Of a stretch of 64,000 nucleotides of DNA, positions 37,845-50,306 are shown in pieces. Within the stretch, counting starts at the first letter, position 1. Each line of letters begins with the position of its first letter. The notes under the pieces were generated by a model, which ran no database searches, had not been told where the DNA came from, and saw only the letters and a list, made by a program, of their open reading frames with translations. Origin of the DNA: Pardosa pseudoannulata. Its lineage: Eukaryota; Arthropoda; Arachnida; Araneae; Lycosidae. The position numbers and the translations under genes were made by a program. The stretch spans positions 138,695,173-138,759,172 of the forward strand of contig CM063502.1 of NCBI GenBank assembly GCA_032207245.1, in the 5' to 3' direction.

Positions 37845-38990
37845 ATATTGGATGTTTCCATTTGGAAAATACAGGATATAATTTCTGGTGAAGTTTTGTA
37901 AAAATTGTACTAATACAGTTTTGAAAGTGCATGGTTCGCAACATAAATAATATGAGAACAAATGCATAATTTTATTTTGAAATACCAGATGTTATAATAA
38001 TGGAATGATGTAATATATTGGATGTTTCCATTTGAAAATTACAGGATATAGTGTCCGATGAAATTTTGTAAAAATTGTCTAATACAGTTGTGAAAGTGCA
38101 TGGTTTGCAACATTAATAATGAGAACAAATGCACAATTTTATTTTGAAATTTAAGATGTTATAATAATGAAATGATGTAATATATTGGATGTTTCCATTT
38201 GAAAATTACAGGATATAGTGTCCGATGAAATTTTGTAAAAATTGTCTAATACAGTTTTGAAAGTGCATGGTTTGCAACATTAATAATGAGAACAAATGCA
38301 CAATTTTATTTTGAAATTTAAGATGTTATAATAATGGAATGATGTAATATATTGGATGTTTCCATTTGAAAATTACAAGATATAGTGTCCGATGAAATTT
38401 TGTAAAAATTGTCTAATACAGTTTTGAAAGTGCATGGTTTGCAACATTAATAATGAGAACAAATGCACAATTTTATTTTGAAATTTAAGATGTTATAATA
38501 ATGAAATGATGTAATATATTGGATGTTTCCATTTAAAAATTACAGGATATAGTTTCCAGTGAAGTTTTTTAAAAATTGTACTAATACAGTTTTGAAAGTA
38601 CATGGTTCGCAATATAAATAATATGAGAACAAATGCATAATTTTATTTTGAAATATCATGTTATAATAATGGAATGGTGTAATATATTGGATGTTTCCAT
38701 TTGAAAATTACAGGATATAGTTTCTGGTGAAGTTTTATAAACATTGTGCTAATACACATTTGAAAGTGCATCGTTCGCATTATAAATGAGAACAAATGAA
38801 TAATTTTATTTTGAAATATCAGATGTTATAATAATGGAATGATGTAATATATTGGATGTTTCCATTTGAAAATTACAGGATATAGTATCTGGGGAAGTTT
38901 TGTAAAAATTACACAAATACAGTTTTGAAAGGGCATCGTTCGCAATATAAATAATATGAGAACAAATAAATAATTATATTTTGAAATATT
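37845..38990. repeat. Tandem array, 167-bp unit, 7 copies
   Basis: Units start ATATTGGATGTTTCCATTTG at 37845, 38015, 38182, 38349, 38516, 38684 and 38849, so spacing is 165-170 bp. Each carries ATTACAGGATATAGT, AATACAGTTTTGAAAGTGCA and GAGAACAAATGCA. The middle copies (38015-38516) are almost identical, while outer ones diverge, as expected under local unequal exchange. Confidence 0.95.
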
Positions 38991-39029
38991 CAAATAATTT
39001 TCCTAAAATTTTAATAGTAAACCTAAATG

Positions 39030-39560
39030 ACTTTATAAAACATTCTTAAATTTTATAACCATCCTTACAAACGACTAAGATCCTTGTTCAAAAGAATTTC
39101 CCATTCTTCTGTATAAAATACATTACTTCCTACCAGGTTCCATTCTCTAAACAATTTAACATTGCTAAAATAAATTCCTTCTTCTTAAATCAAAAGGATT
39201 TTGAAATAGTTTACCAAATCTATCTGGTAATTCCACTAAATGACGTTGCAATAAATTAATCGCATCGACCAAAAATAATTAGACTCTAGGAAACGTTTAC
39301 ATGCATTCTCTAACAAATAATGAATAAGGATATATTAAGTCTTAAAAGGAATATATCTCTATGTTTTATTCATTCAAACAGTTCAATATTGTGAGAATAA
39401 ATTATTTCTTCTGAATTCAAAATATTTAAAAATTGTTTAGAGAAAATATCTGGTCATTTCCCTAAAAGTTTAAATGAATCAATCACTTCGGCTAAGGCAG
39501 TTAGATGTATGCAAATGTTTACATGCTTTTTCTCTTTAATGATGACCAATTCTATAGTTC
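39030..39560. repeat. Degenerate two-copy repeat, about 245-bp period
   Basis: Shared order of words around 39225-39310 and 39450-39535: TGGTAATTCCACTAAA / TGGTCATTTCCCTAAA, then AATTAATCGCATCG / AATCAATCACTTCG, then GTTTACATGCATTCTCT / GTTTACATGCTTTTTCTC. Confidence 0.5.
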
Positions 39561-40080
39561 TTGAATGCAATAAAAGAATCCTGTTTCTCTGAAATGAGCT
39601 TTAATCATTTCAAAATATTACTTTTTTAATGCTATTCTAAAAGATAAATTTGTTTCTCAGTCACAGCTCGTGGATTGTAATCAAAATAGCTTCTCTTCAT
39701 TGTGCAAGGATAAAATACTTTGTGTCTATGTAAAAATGATAAAGTATTCACTTATATATGTGCAATTAGTAATCGTAGTTTTCTAGTGGGCTAAAAAGCG
39801 AGAAAATATTTACTAATTTTACAATCATTGAATCGAAAATAATTAAAAACAGGAAAATATAAATGTTAAAAAGAAAAGCTTTATACATATTTCAACTATT
39901 AGAAGAACATAAAAATATAGAAAAGTGTGTATAATATGATTATTCATTTTTTAACGAAATTATTTTAACTGTTATTAATATTTGTATTAAAGATGTTGAA
40001 TTGTTCAACTCAGAAATAAAATACATGTAGGATACAACATAAATTACGTTTAGCGAAATATTTCCAAAAAACCTTTGCGC
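39561..40080. other. AT-rich DNA, nothing recognised
   Basis: No features beyond base composition. Confidence 0.5.
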
Positions 40081-40118
40081 CGAACGATGACCGATTGGTT
40101 AGGGTGCTGGCCTTCGGT

Positions 40119-40163
<45 letters not shown>

Positions 40164-40498
40164 ATATATATATATATATATGCGTATATATGTATAAGTG
40201 TATGCATGTAGGCATATCATTGTATCGATACTTTCTCACCACTTTCTTAAAGTGTATTTAATATTACGAGTCAATTTCAATGTTATGAATTGCAAGTAAC
40301 CTTCTTTGAATGATATGATATTAGATTGAGGGCAACTAAATTCATTAAAAATGAAATAAGTTCGTGGGTTCGAATCCCACAGTGGCACGGATGTTCGTAG
40401 CCGTTCGGAATCGGCTTTAAGCTGTAGGTCCCGGTCTCATTAGCCTCGTGTTGCAAAAAGTTGACCATAACACTCCAAACCAACCAACTAAAAGCCTT
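40081..40498 (+). repeat. tRNA-derived SINE split by a 238-bp insertion
   Basis: The head (40081-40119) has the A-box region GACCGATTGGTTAGGGTGCT and GGCCTTCGGTAC. The rest (from about 40358) starts TTCGTGGGTTCGAATCCCAC with a perfect B-box (40367-40377), then GGCACGGATGTTCGTAGCCG, GGTCCCGGTCTCATTAGCC and a CCAAACCAACCAA tail. Compared with the uninterrupted copy at 56831-56961, the two parts are separated by a microsatellite-bearing unit. The B-box context is among the best preserved of all copies here. Confidence 0.85.
40120..40357 (+). repeat. Microsatellite-bearing unit inside the SINE
   Basis: (AC)n(AT)n is followed by about 165 bp of unique sequence (GTATGCATGTAGGCATATCA through GCAACTAAATTCATTAAAAA). 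The same unit lies inverted at 41147-41531. Confidence 0.85.
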
Positions 40499-41146
40499 TG
40501 CATGCATTGAAAGAGGGGGGAGGGGTATGCGTATAACTTTCATAACGTTTTCTTCATTTAGTGCGTCACTTTTAAGCTATCAGATTAAGCATCGAATAAA
40601 ACAGTCATTTGTCTTTGTTAGAAACAGCAGCATTATATTTAATTATGAATAACCGTAAAAGTTTTCCTAATTAGAATTTATCAAAAATATATTACCATTT
40701 GTCTTAGATTTTAAAAATAGTAAGTAATGAGATTTTGATTGAGGATTTCTGATCTAAGTGTTAATTAATATCATGCAGTCAAACATATAAGCTGATTAAT
40801 TGAAGAAAAATTGGGCTTAGTAGAATAGATATATTTAACATTATGCAAAGCAAAAAGGTATTTGTTACAAAGAAGCTTATATTGTTATTAAATAAAGACC
40901 TAACAAGGAATATTTTTGAAAATAATTGTTTAAATAGTTTTAAAAGCTTTGAAATCAAAATTTGCAAAAGCAACAGAAAATTAATAAAGTCTGAATATCC
41001 TAAAATGCTCTGAAGAATTAGTATAATGACAGTAAAAACTACACAAAAGTACTAGTTATTGCTCATATTTACTACAGTTATTTATTTTTTATATTATTTT
41101 TTCAATTTTATCTGTCCGCAATAAAATTTATGCTAAAAATATACAG
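40499..41146. other. AT-rich spacer between inverted units
   Basis: Nothing recognised. A GGGGGGAGGGG run lies at about 40515-40525. Confidence 0.5.
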
Positions 41147-41367
41147 CCTTATTTCATTTTTAATGAATTCAGTTGCCCTCAATCTAATATCATATCATTC
41201 AAAGAAGGTTACTTGCAATTCATAACATTGAAATTGACTCGTAATATTAAATACACTTTAAGAAAGTGGTGAGAAAGTATCGATACGTAATATTAAATAC
41301 ACTTTAAGAAAGTGGTAAGAAAGTATCGATACAATGATATGCTTACATGCATACACTTATATATATA

Positions 41368-41432
<65 letters not shown>

Positions 41433-41435
41433 TAT

Positions 41436-41531
<96 letters not shown>
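41147..41531 (-). repeat. Inverted copy of the microsatellite-bearing unit
   Basis: From TTATTTCATTTTTAATGAAT through TCGATAC it is the reverse complement of 40140-40357, with few differences. A 46-bp segment (TAATATTAAATACACTTTAA..) is tandemly duplicated at 41242-41333. It then runs into a longer (AT)n(GT)n ending at 41531. The flanks are not SINE sequence. Confidence 0.88.
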
Positions 41532-41534
<3 letters not shown>

Positions 41535-41787
41535 CATACACACATATGTATGTATATAAGAATGAAAGAGAGAGTAGAAGCTGATAATGAGAAATGAAAG
41601 CAAAACAAAACATAGAACTAAAAAACAAAGGTTTGATCATGTTGTGTTTAATCAGCAGTATCTACGTACATCCTTAAACAAAAAGCATTGTTTCTGAAAG
41701 ATGAGATGCGCCTAATAAACACATCTTGGTACTGTACAATTCTTATAAGTAGAAAGAAATAACAATAGCTCATGCTGCACTAAGAAT

Positions 41788-41790
<3 letters not shown>

Positions 41791-41840
<50 letters not shown>

Positions 41841-41867
41841 CGTATTTTTATGCACAAACACACACAC

Positions 41868-41954
<87 letters not shown>

Positions 41955-42011
41955 TATACATATATATACATATATATATATATAATATATAATATATATG
42001 AAATATATATA

Positions 42012-42082
<71 letters not shown>

Positions 42083-42100
42083 TATATATATATACATACA
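41791..42100. repeat. Long (AT)n microsatellite with interruptions
   Basis: About 310 bp of AT with a (CA)n island near 41858-41868 and ATACATAT/ATAATAT interruptions. Confidence 0.95.
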
Positions 42101-42284
42101 CATGTTGTACACTTACGGTTTTATGCATACCTTCCATGTCAGTTGCAACTCCATAATTATATTCTTAAGCTTTCGTTAACGGAAAACAGTTTTTTTTTGT
42201 TTTCTTTTATATGCATATGATAATAATGTTAACTAGTGCGTTCACTTAGAGCCATGAATTCTGAAATGTGCACTATTTAATGAA

Positions 42285-42473
42285 TATGTTTAGTAATTTA
42301 CTTATATAAAATTGTAACTAAAGAAGAAAGAAATTAAATTAATAAAGTGGAAATTGTTAATTTTAACTAAAATACCATTATGTTTAGTAATTTACATATA
42401 TAAAATTGTAATTAAAGAAGAAAGAAATTAAATTAATAAAGTGGAAATTGTTAATTTTAACTAAAATACCATT
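42285..42473. repeat. Two-copy tandem duplication, 94-bp unit
   Basis: Two nearly identical units start TATGTTTAGTAATTTAC at 42285 and 42379 and end in ACTAAAATACCATTA. The high identity marks a recent duplication. Confidence 0.93.
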
Positions 42474-42625
42474 ATTAAATGAACGATATGTAAATAAACG
42501 TTTTGCTTAGAAGAAATGAACGGTTTTTTTTTTTTTTCGAGTCTTGTTTCACATTTAAACCTTTGCATTGTCGTAATTACATATTTGCAACAGACCTAAA
42601 ATTTAATATCATTTTTATACAGTAA

Positions 42626-43275
42626 ACTCTAAAACACAGTTTTGTTGACTGTTTCTATCCTACAGCTCAGCAATTAAAGCAATTTGCACATGATTACTAC
42701 TAAAATAAACTTTATTATTTAATTTTAAATAATATAGACTCCAAGAGTCCCAATGGAGAATTAACACAAAACTATTTCAAATCAAACTCTAAAACACAGA
42801 TTTGTTGACTGTTTCTATCCTACAACTGAGCAATTAAAGCAATTTGCACATGATTACTACTAAAATAAACTTTAGTACTATTTAATTTTAAATAATATAG
42901 ACTCCAAGAGTCCCAATGGAGAATTAACACAAAACTCTTTCAAATCAAACTCTAAAACACAGTTTTGTTGACTGTTTCTATCCTACAACTCAGCAATTAA
43001 AGCAATTTGCACAGGATTACTACTAAAATAAACTTTAGTACTATTTAATTTTAAATAATATAGACTCCAAGAGTCCCAATGGAGAATTAACACAAAACTC
43101 TTTCAAATCAAACTCTAAAACACAGTTTTGTTGACTGTTTCTATCCTACAACTCAGCAATTAAAGCAATTTGCACAGGATTACTACTAAAATAAACTTTA
43201 GTATTATTTAATTTTAAATAATATAGACTCCAATAGTCCCAGTGGAGAATTATCACAAAACTCTTTCAAATCAAA
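42626..43275. repeat. Tandem array, about 162-bp unit, 4 copies
   Basis: Units start ACTCTAAAACACAG at 42626, 42786, 42949 and 43112 and share TTGTTGACTGTTTCTATCCT, AGCAATTTGCACA and AGACTCCAAGAGTCCCA. Copies are nearly identical. AGACTCCAAGAGTC within each unit contains the inverted pair GACTC/GAGTC. Confidence 0.95.
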
Positions 43276-45392
<2,117 letters not shown>

Positions 45393-46125
45393 ATAGATAT
45401 AAATAATAAATATAAAATGTGGACTGCCAATAAAATGCATAAAGTACTGTGGTTTGGGAAGGCCTGGTATCACCCTCTAGAGGCTTCGGGGTCAATATTG
45501 TATGTGAAACCAGGAGTTTCACTTTATATTCATCTCTTAAAATAGTATTTCCCTATTAAATTTTCATAATAAACGCTTATATTTATTAATAACAATTATT
45601 TTTGATAACTAGTAAACATAAATAATTATATTTATAACAAATTTCGGTATCATAAAACTGCCGTTCATCAGCTAAGTTTAATCGTCAAATATAATTGGAT
45701 TACAATTTTAGTTATTGCTCCAAATTTCATTACGTACATTTTTATTATACTACGAAAGTTATAGAACCAAAGATTATATACATTCTAGCATTAAGAGATA
45801 ACATACTATAAAACTAAGTTTAAGCTCTTCGACTGTTATATAAGTTAATAAATAAAGTTCAAATGTTTTCGTAGTTTTTTTTCAACTCAAAACCGAAAAA
45901 TAACCAAATTTCATTGACTTGTTTCCCTTTATTCTGACAATCGAACTCCTAGCTTTCAAAAACCGCTGTTGGCATGGATTTTCATTGCAAAAAATAAAAT
46001 CAAAGATAGTATGGATAACGTCATAAATTAAATTAGTACTTCTAATTTTTGCTAATCGGTGGTCATACTTACGTTGCCTTTGCTTTGGTATATTCTGACA
46101 CAAAAGCTATAAGCTGCCTAATATA
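45393..46125. other. AT-rich DNA, nothing recognised
   Basis: A GC-raised patch at about 45440-45520 (GGGAAGGCCTGGTATCACC) has no recognised identity. Confidence 0.5.
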
Positions 46126-46228
46126 TATGTTCAAAGTCGTTAGGAATCGGGTTTTAAATATACGTCCTGGTCTAACTAGTTCTTCTGTAGTGAAAAGGGT
46201 TCACTAGTTCAGTAAACTAAACAAACCA
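46126..46228 (+). repeat. Decayed SINE 3' half
   Basis: ATGTTCAAAGTCGTTAGGAAT, then a CGTCCTGGTCTAACTAG segment and an ACTAAACAAACCAA tail follow the order of the SINE body. It is heavily diverged and lacks the tRNA-like head. Confidence 0.7.
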
Positions 46229-48097
46229 ATCATCTTGAAAAGTTTCAGAAAAAGTTGACAGGGAAGGATACGTTGAGTGCAACTTACAACTTATGCCAAA
46301 ACATTGTGAGAAATTACATGCTACAAGCAAAAAAGGTTTAATAACTATATTTAACTAAGCTCATTATTAGAATTTAATCACATTGTACAAGTGTAGAAAG
46401 ACTTTTTAATGATTTAAGACTTTTTATGTAACTTAATGATTCTATGACTGTTAGAACAATCCGTATAAAAATTCTTTTAAAGCTTTAAACACTAGAATAC
46501 TTTTAAAGTAACGTATTTTTTAAAATTTTTATTAAAGTATTTATACAAAAATATTTTGGGATATATTCGTCTGTTTATTTTAATATAAAGGGATAATACA
46601 AAACGGATAGTTTTGTCTTATTGGTGAATTATTTTTTCTCATTATAACTTATATTATAAACCGAATATTATAAATTTTATAATATCCGGTAAAATACTTA
46701 ATATAAAAGTTATAACAGCCGGAAAAAGGGTTACAAACTTTTCTTCTGAGCAATTTATGAGTAACATTTTTGTGTTTTATTTTCACTTGAAGATAATATT
46801 CAATTTTATCCAGCAGAGGAAAATATTAAATATTTTTTTAAAACCGTTTCTACTATAGAATAAATTTATAAACTTTACAAACCAAGAGTTCAGGAATTAT
46901 TATTCGTTTTCTAAAATTCTGTAAAGATTGACAGTTTTTATGCAGGGTGAGTTTTAAGATTCATTTTGTTGATTTAAATTTTGCTGATAAACAGTTTTCA
47001 AGAAATGTACATGCTTTACAAGCATCGGGTTTGTTGTTGATGAAGCATGATAATGATGCGTTGAACATAGAAAGAAATTCCATTTAAATTGTTAATGGAA
47101 ATTAATCTATTGTTATAAAATTTAAAATTGGTGAACGAACACTAGGAGTTTCTTGTTTTTAGTGGGACGAGAGGATTACATTACTTTATGTAAGATTCTA
47201 AACAGATACCGTAATTTATTATAATTAATATTATTTAAAGATCTTAGTAAAGTTTCATAGTTAAAAAAATGAGATAAAATGGAAAAAATAATTTAAACTT
47301 ATGTGAACAAATTTATAGACTGAATTGTTATTAAAATAACATTAAATTAAAACATCCAATAAACACAAAATCTTAAAATAACAACAATAGTTTTTCAAGA
47401 AAGGTATAACAACTTTTCCTGAAAATTTATCTGGAGTATTTTCATTCATTAATTAGTAAATTAGTTATTAAATAAAACACAACTTTTTCATCATAAGCAC
47501 ACATCAGCCATCTTAAAAATGTATGAAATTTTTAAAGTATCAAAAGACCTATAAGGCGTTTACAGTGACATTTCAGTTTTCAAAATAGTAACAAAGTAAA
47601 ACTTTTTAATACAGGAAAGACGAATTTTTTCTCTAAAAATAGTCTAACTCCGTCAATTCAGATGTACAAATAAAATTGACAATATAAAATATTTAATGAC
47701 TTTTTGTATAAAGAAATTTAAGTATCTCAATTTCAAGCTTTTTTTTATACCAATTAAGATACCTAGTCTATAAATCAACACGCAGATCTCAGAAGTATAT
47801 CCGAAACCATTAAATTGATAATTTGAATAATGCCAGGAAAAACTACTATATTTTGCTAATTCAAATTGTTAATATTTTAAATAAGTCAAGTATACAAGTT
47901 GTGTGAATTATAAACATCATTTTGTGCACCGTAACGTTGTTTACAATGTATCATTCATCCGTGTATAATTATTCCTATAGCGAAGCTGAACAAACATTTT
48001 GTAACACTTTGAATGAATATATTTGCTTCTAAAACTTGTTAAAGGAGCGTTAGCCTATGATCGATTGGCTGAAGATAATAGTGACCGCCTGAGTGAA
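46229..48097. other. AT-rich DNA with one AT-stem hairpin
   Basis: CCGAATATTATAAATTTTAT followed by AATATCCGG (about 46661-46689) is a nearly perfect 29-bp inverted repeat capped by CCG/CGG. No gene recognised. Confidence 0.5.
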
Positions 48098-48535
48098 TTT
48101 TGCATCGTTCTGAAGAGAATTTCTTGCTCGAGAAAATTCAACCCAAGGAACGGCACGCTGTAACTATTTCCGTTACCTGTGCGGCATATAGAAGGGAAAC
48201 TGTGTCCGGTTCTTAAGCTTAATAAAGCGGTGCACAGAGGTTATTTTGCATCGTTCTGAAGAAAATTTCTTGCTCGAGAAAATTCAACACAAGGAACGGC
48301 GCGTTATAACTATTATCGTTAGCTGTGCGGCATATTAAAGGAAAAACTGTGTTCGCTTAAGCATAATAAAGCGGTTCACAGGTTATTTTGCCTCGTTCTG
48401 AAGAAAATTTCTTGCTCGAGAAAATTCAACACAAGGAACGGCGCGCTATAACTATTTCAAATACCTGTGCAGCAATATTAAAGGAAAACTGTGTCCGCTT
48501 CTTAAGCATAATAAAGCGGTGCACAGAGGTTATTT
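48098..48535. repeat. Tandem array, about 146-bp unit, 3 copies, GC-raised
   Basis: Units start TTTGCATCGTTCTGAAGA at about 48098, 48245 and 48387 and share TTTCTTGCTCGAGAAAATTC, ACAAGGAACGGC and AATAAAGCGGT(G/T)CACAG. They are richer in CpG than neighbouring arrays. TTCTTGCTCGAGAA is nearly palindromic around a CTCGAG core. Confidence 0.93.
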
Positions 48536-49554
48536 GGTAAGCATTGCAAAATGGTTGCACTTTTTTTTGTAGAAATTTTAAAGAGAAGAGGTTTTTCATA
48601 CTACGAAAAAAGATAGATTTGAGAATAAAAATCAAAATGATATTTAGAAAAAAATAATATTTTAACGATTTAAACTTATTTTGTTAATACTTAACATATT
48701 TTGGAAAGGAGTATTTCATTATATTACTATATAATTATTAGGTACTGCACCATAAACTATTCATTTCCATCCTTTTAAGAATGGAAATCCGAATGGGAAA
48801 TAATTTTTTGTTTGAGTTAAAAGGGGTATTTGTAATTCTGTTAGGAGCTTACATAGCAGTTTCACGATGGACAATTTTTTTTTGTTTGTTTTATCTTTGT
48901 AAACTTTGTTATACCTTTTAGATCCTATTAGTACAATAAATGTTTTAGAATTTGAAAGTAAATATCTAAGTGTTTAGTTCTTCTTGTTTATTATTTTATT
49001 AATTTCTCTACATACTTAATTTTACCTTTGTTTAGTTCAAAAAAATATTTTAACCCATTAAAACACTTACATATTTTATTTTAAGGGGGTTGAATTAAGT
49101 TTTATTTAATTTCGACAAATTAAATTTTAGAACATACATTTAAATATCCCTAAATCAAAATGTAATTATTTTTTCAATAAAACTACTTCAAACATCATGT
49201 AAAGAAATGTTCTTAAGCCAATATTTTTTAATAATAATAAATTTGTCTGTAATATTAAAAATAAGAATAAACGGAAGTGACTTTCTTGTCGAACGGGAAC
49301 GTATGTTGGACGTACGAATCTTATATGGAAAAGGAATCAATCTTGGATGAGAATTTTAAGACAATTATAAACATTTTTAGAGAAAATCATTAAATAGGTG
49401 TTTTAAACACAAGTCCCTTTCATAGAATACAAGGATCTAATAGAATATTTTGTAAAAATTTCTTTAATGTAGCTAGATGAAACTTGGTATACTGTTAGTA
49501 CGAAGCCAAACCCGAAAGGGCTAGAATAGAAATGCACAGTCATTTTAAATTCCC
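48536..49554. other. AT-rich DNA, nothing recognised
   Basis: No features beyond base composition. Confidence 0.5.
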
Positions 49555-49560
49555 TCTATT

Positions 49561-50306
49561 CAGGCTTGCAACTGCTGAGGTACTTTCAGAAAGGTGAGAA
49601 AAGTGACAAATAATGCAGAATAAGTGACCAAAAAGTGACTAAACATTGAAAAAAAAAAGCGATTTTTTTCTCCTCTTGATTACAGGTGCTATTATTAAGA
49701 TTTTTCTATTTATTTTAACTCTAAATCAAATGATTCATGCAAGACATGATTTTAGCGTCAAATACAAAAAAGGTTAAAAATTTTGTTTAACACAACTCAA
49801 CATTGCTTTTTATTCAAGAAAATCTATAAATTAGATTTGAATACATACAATATATTAATTTTATAATCACAATTTTCTACGTATATTAATGATGTTTTGA
49901 AGAATGTACATAGCTAAATTAGAGTATCTAAACAAAAATTGTGAAGAAAAGGAAAAAAAGAAATGTGTTCTTTGACGTAAATTACTTTAATGTATTAAAC
50001 GTACATTTCAGTACAAATGTAGATTTCAGGATCTTCTTTACGACTTTTTAAAATCACTAAATTCTTGAAACCATATGGCTAATTACATTTTAATAAGAAA
50101 AATAAGATTAGAGCATCACATTTTTGGTTTTTTATTAAAATCTTTTTTTATTAATTCAGATTTACTTTTTTCAACAACAGACTTTTGCTGTGATACACCA
50201 TGAAAAAAGTGACTAAAAGTGACTGTTTACTTAAAAAAGCGACTAAAAGTGATCAATTGTAAAAAAAGTGACTAAAGGGGAGAAAAGTGACGGAATTGCA
50301 AGCCTG
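49561..50306. mobile_element. Non-autonomous hAT-like DNA transposon, 746 bp
   Basis: Terminal inverted repeats CAGGCTTGCAACT (left) and CAGGCTTGCAATT (right, minus strand) differ at one base. The flanks share TCTATT (49555-49560 and 50307-50312), which fits a target duplication, although hAT elements normally make 8 bp. Both subterminal regions carry several AAAGTGACTAAAAGTGAC-like words, all in the same direction. Such words may be transposase-binding sites. No transposase frame is present. Confidence 0.8.

Noticed and set aside
37845..38990. CRISPR-like array
   Set aside because: Units are uniform 167-bp tandem copies without short repeats alternating with unique spacers, in a eukaryotic context.
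40360..40385. A tRNA gene at the perfect B-box
   Set aside because: The A-box half is 240 bp away, there is no cloverleaf, and the downstream body and tail match other SINE copies.
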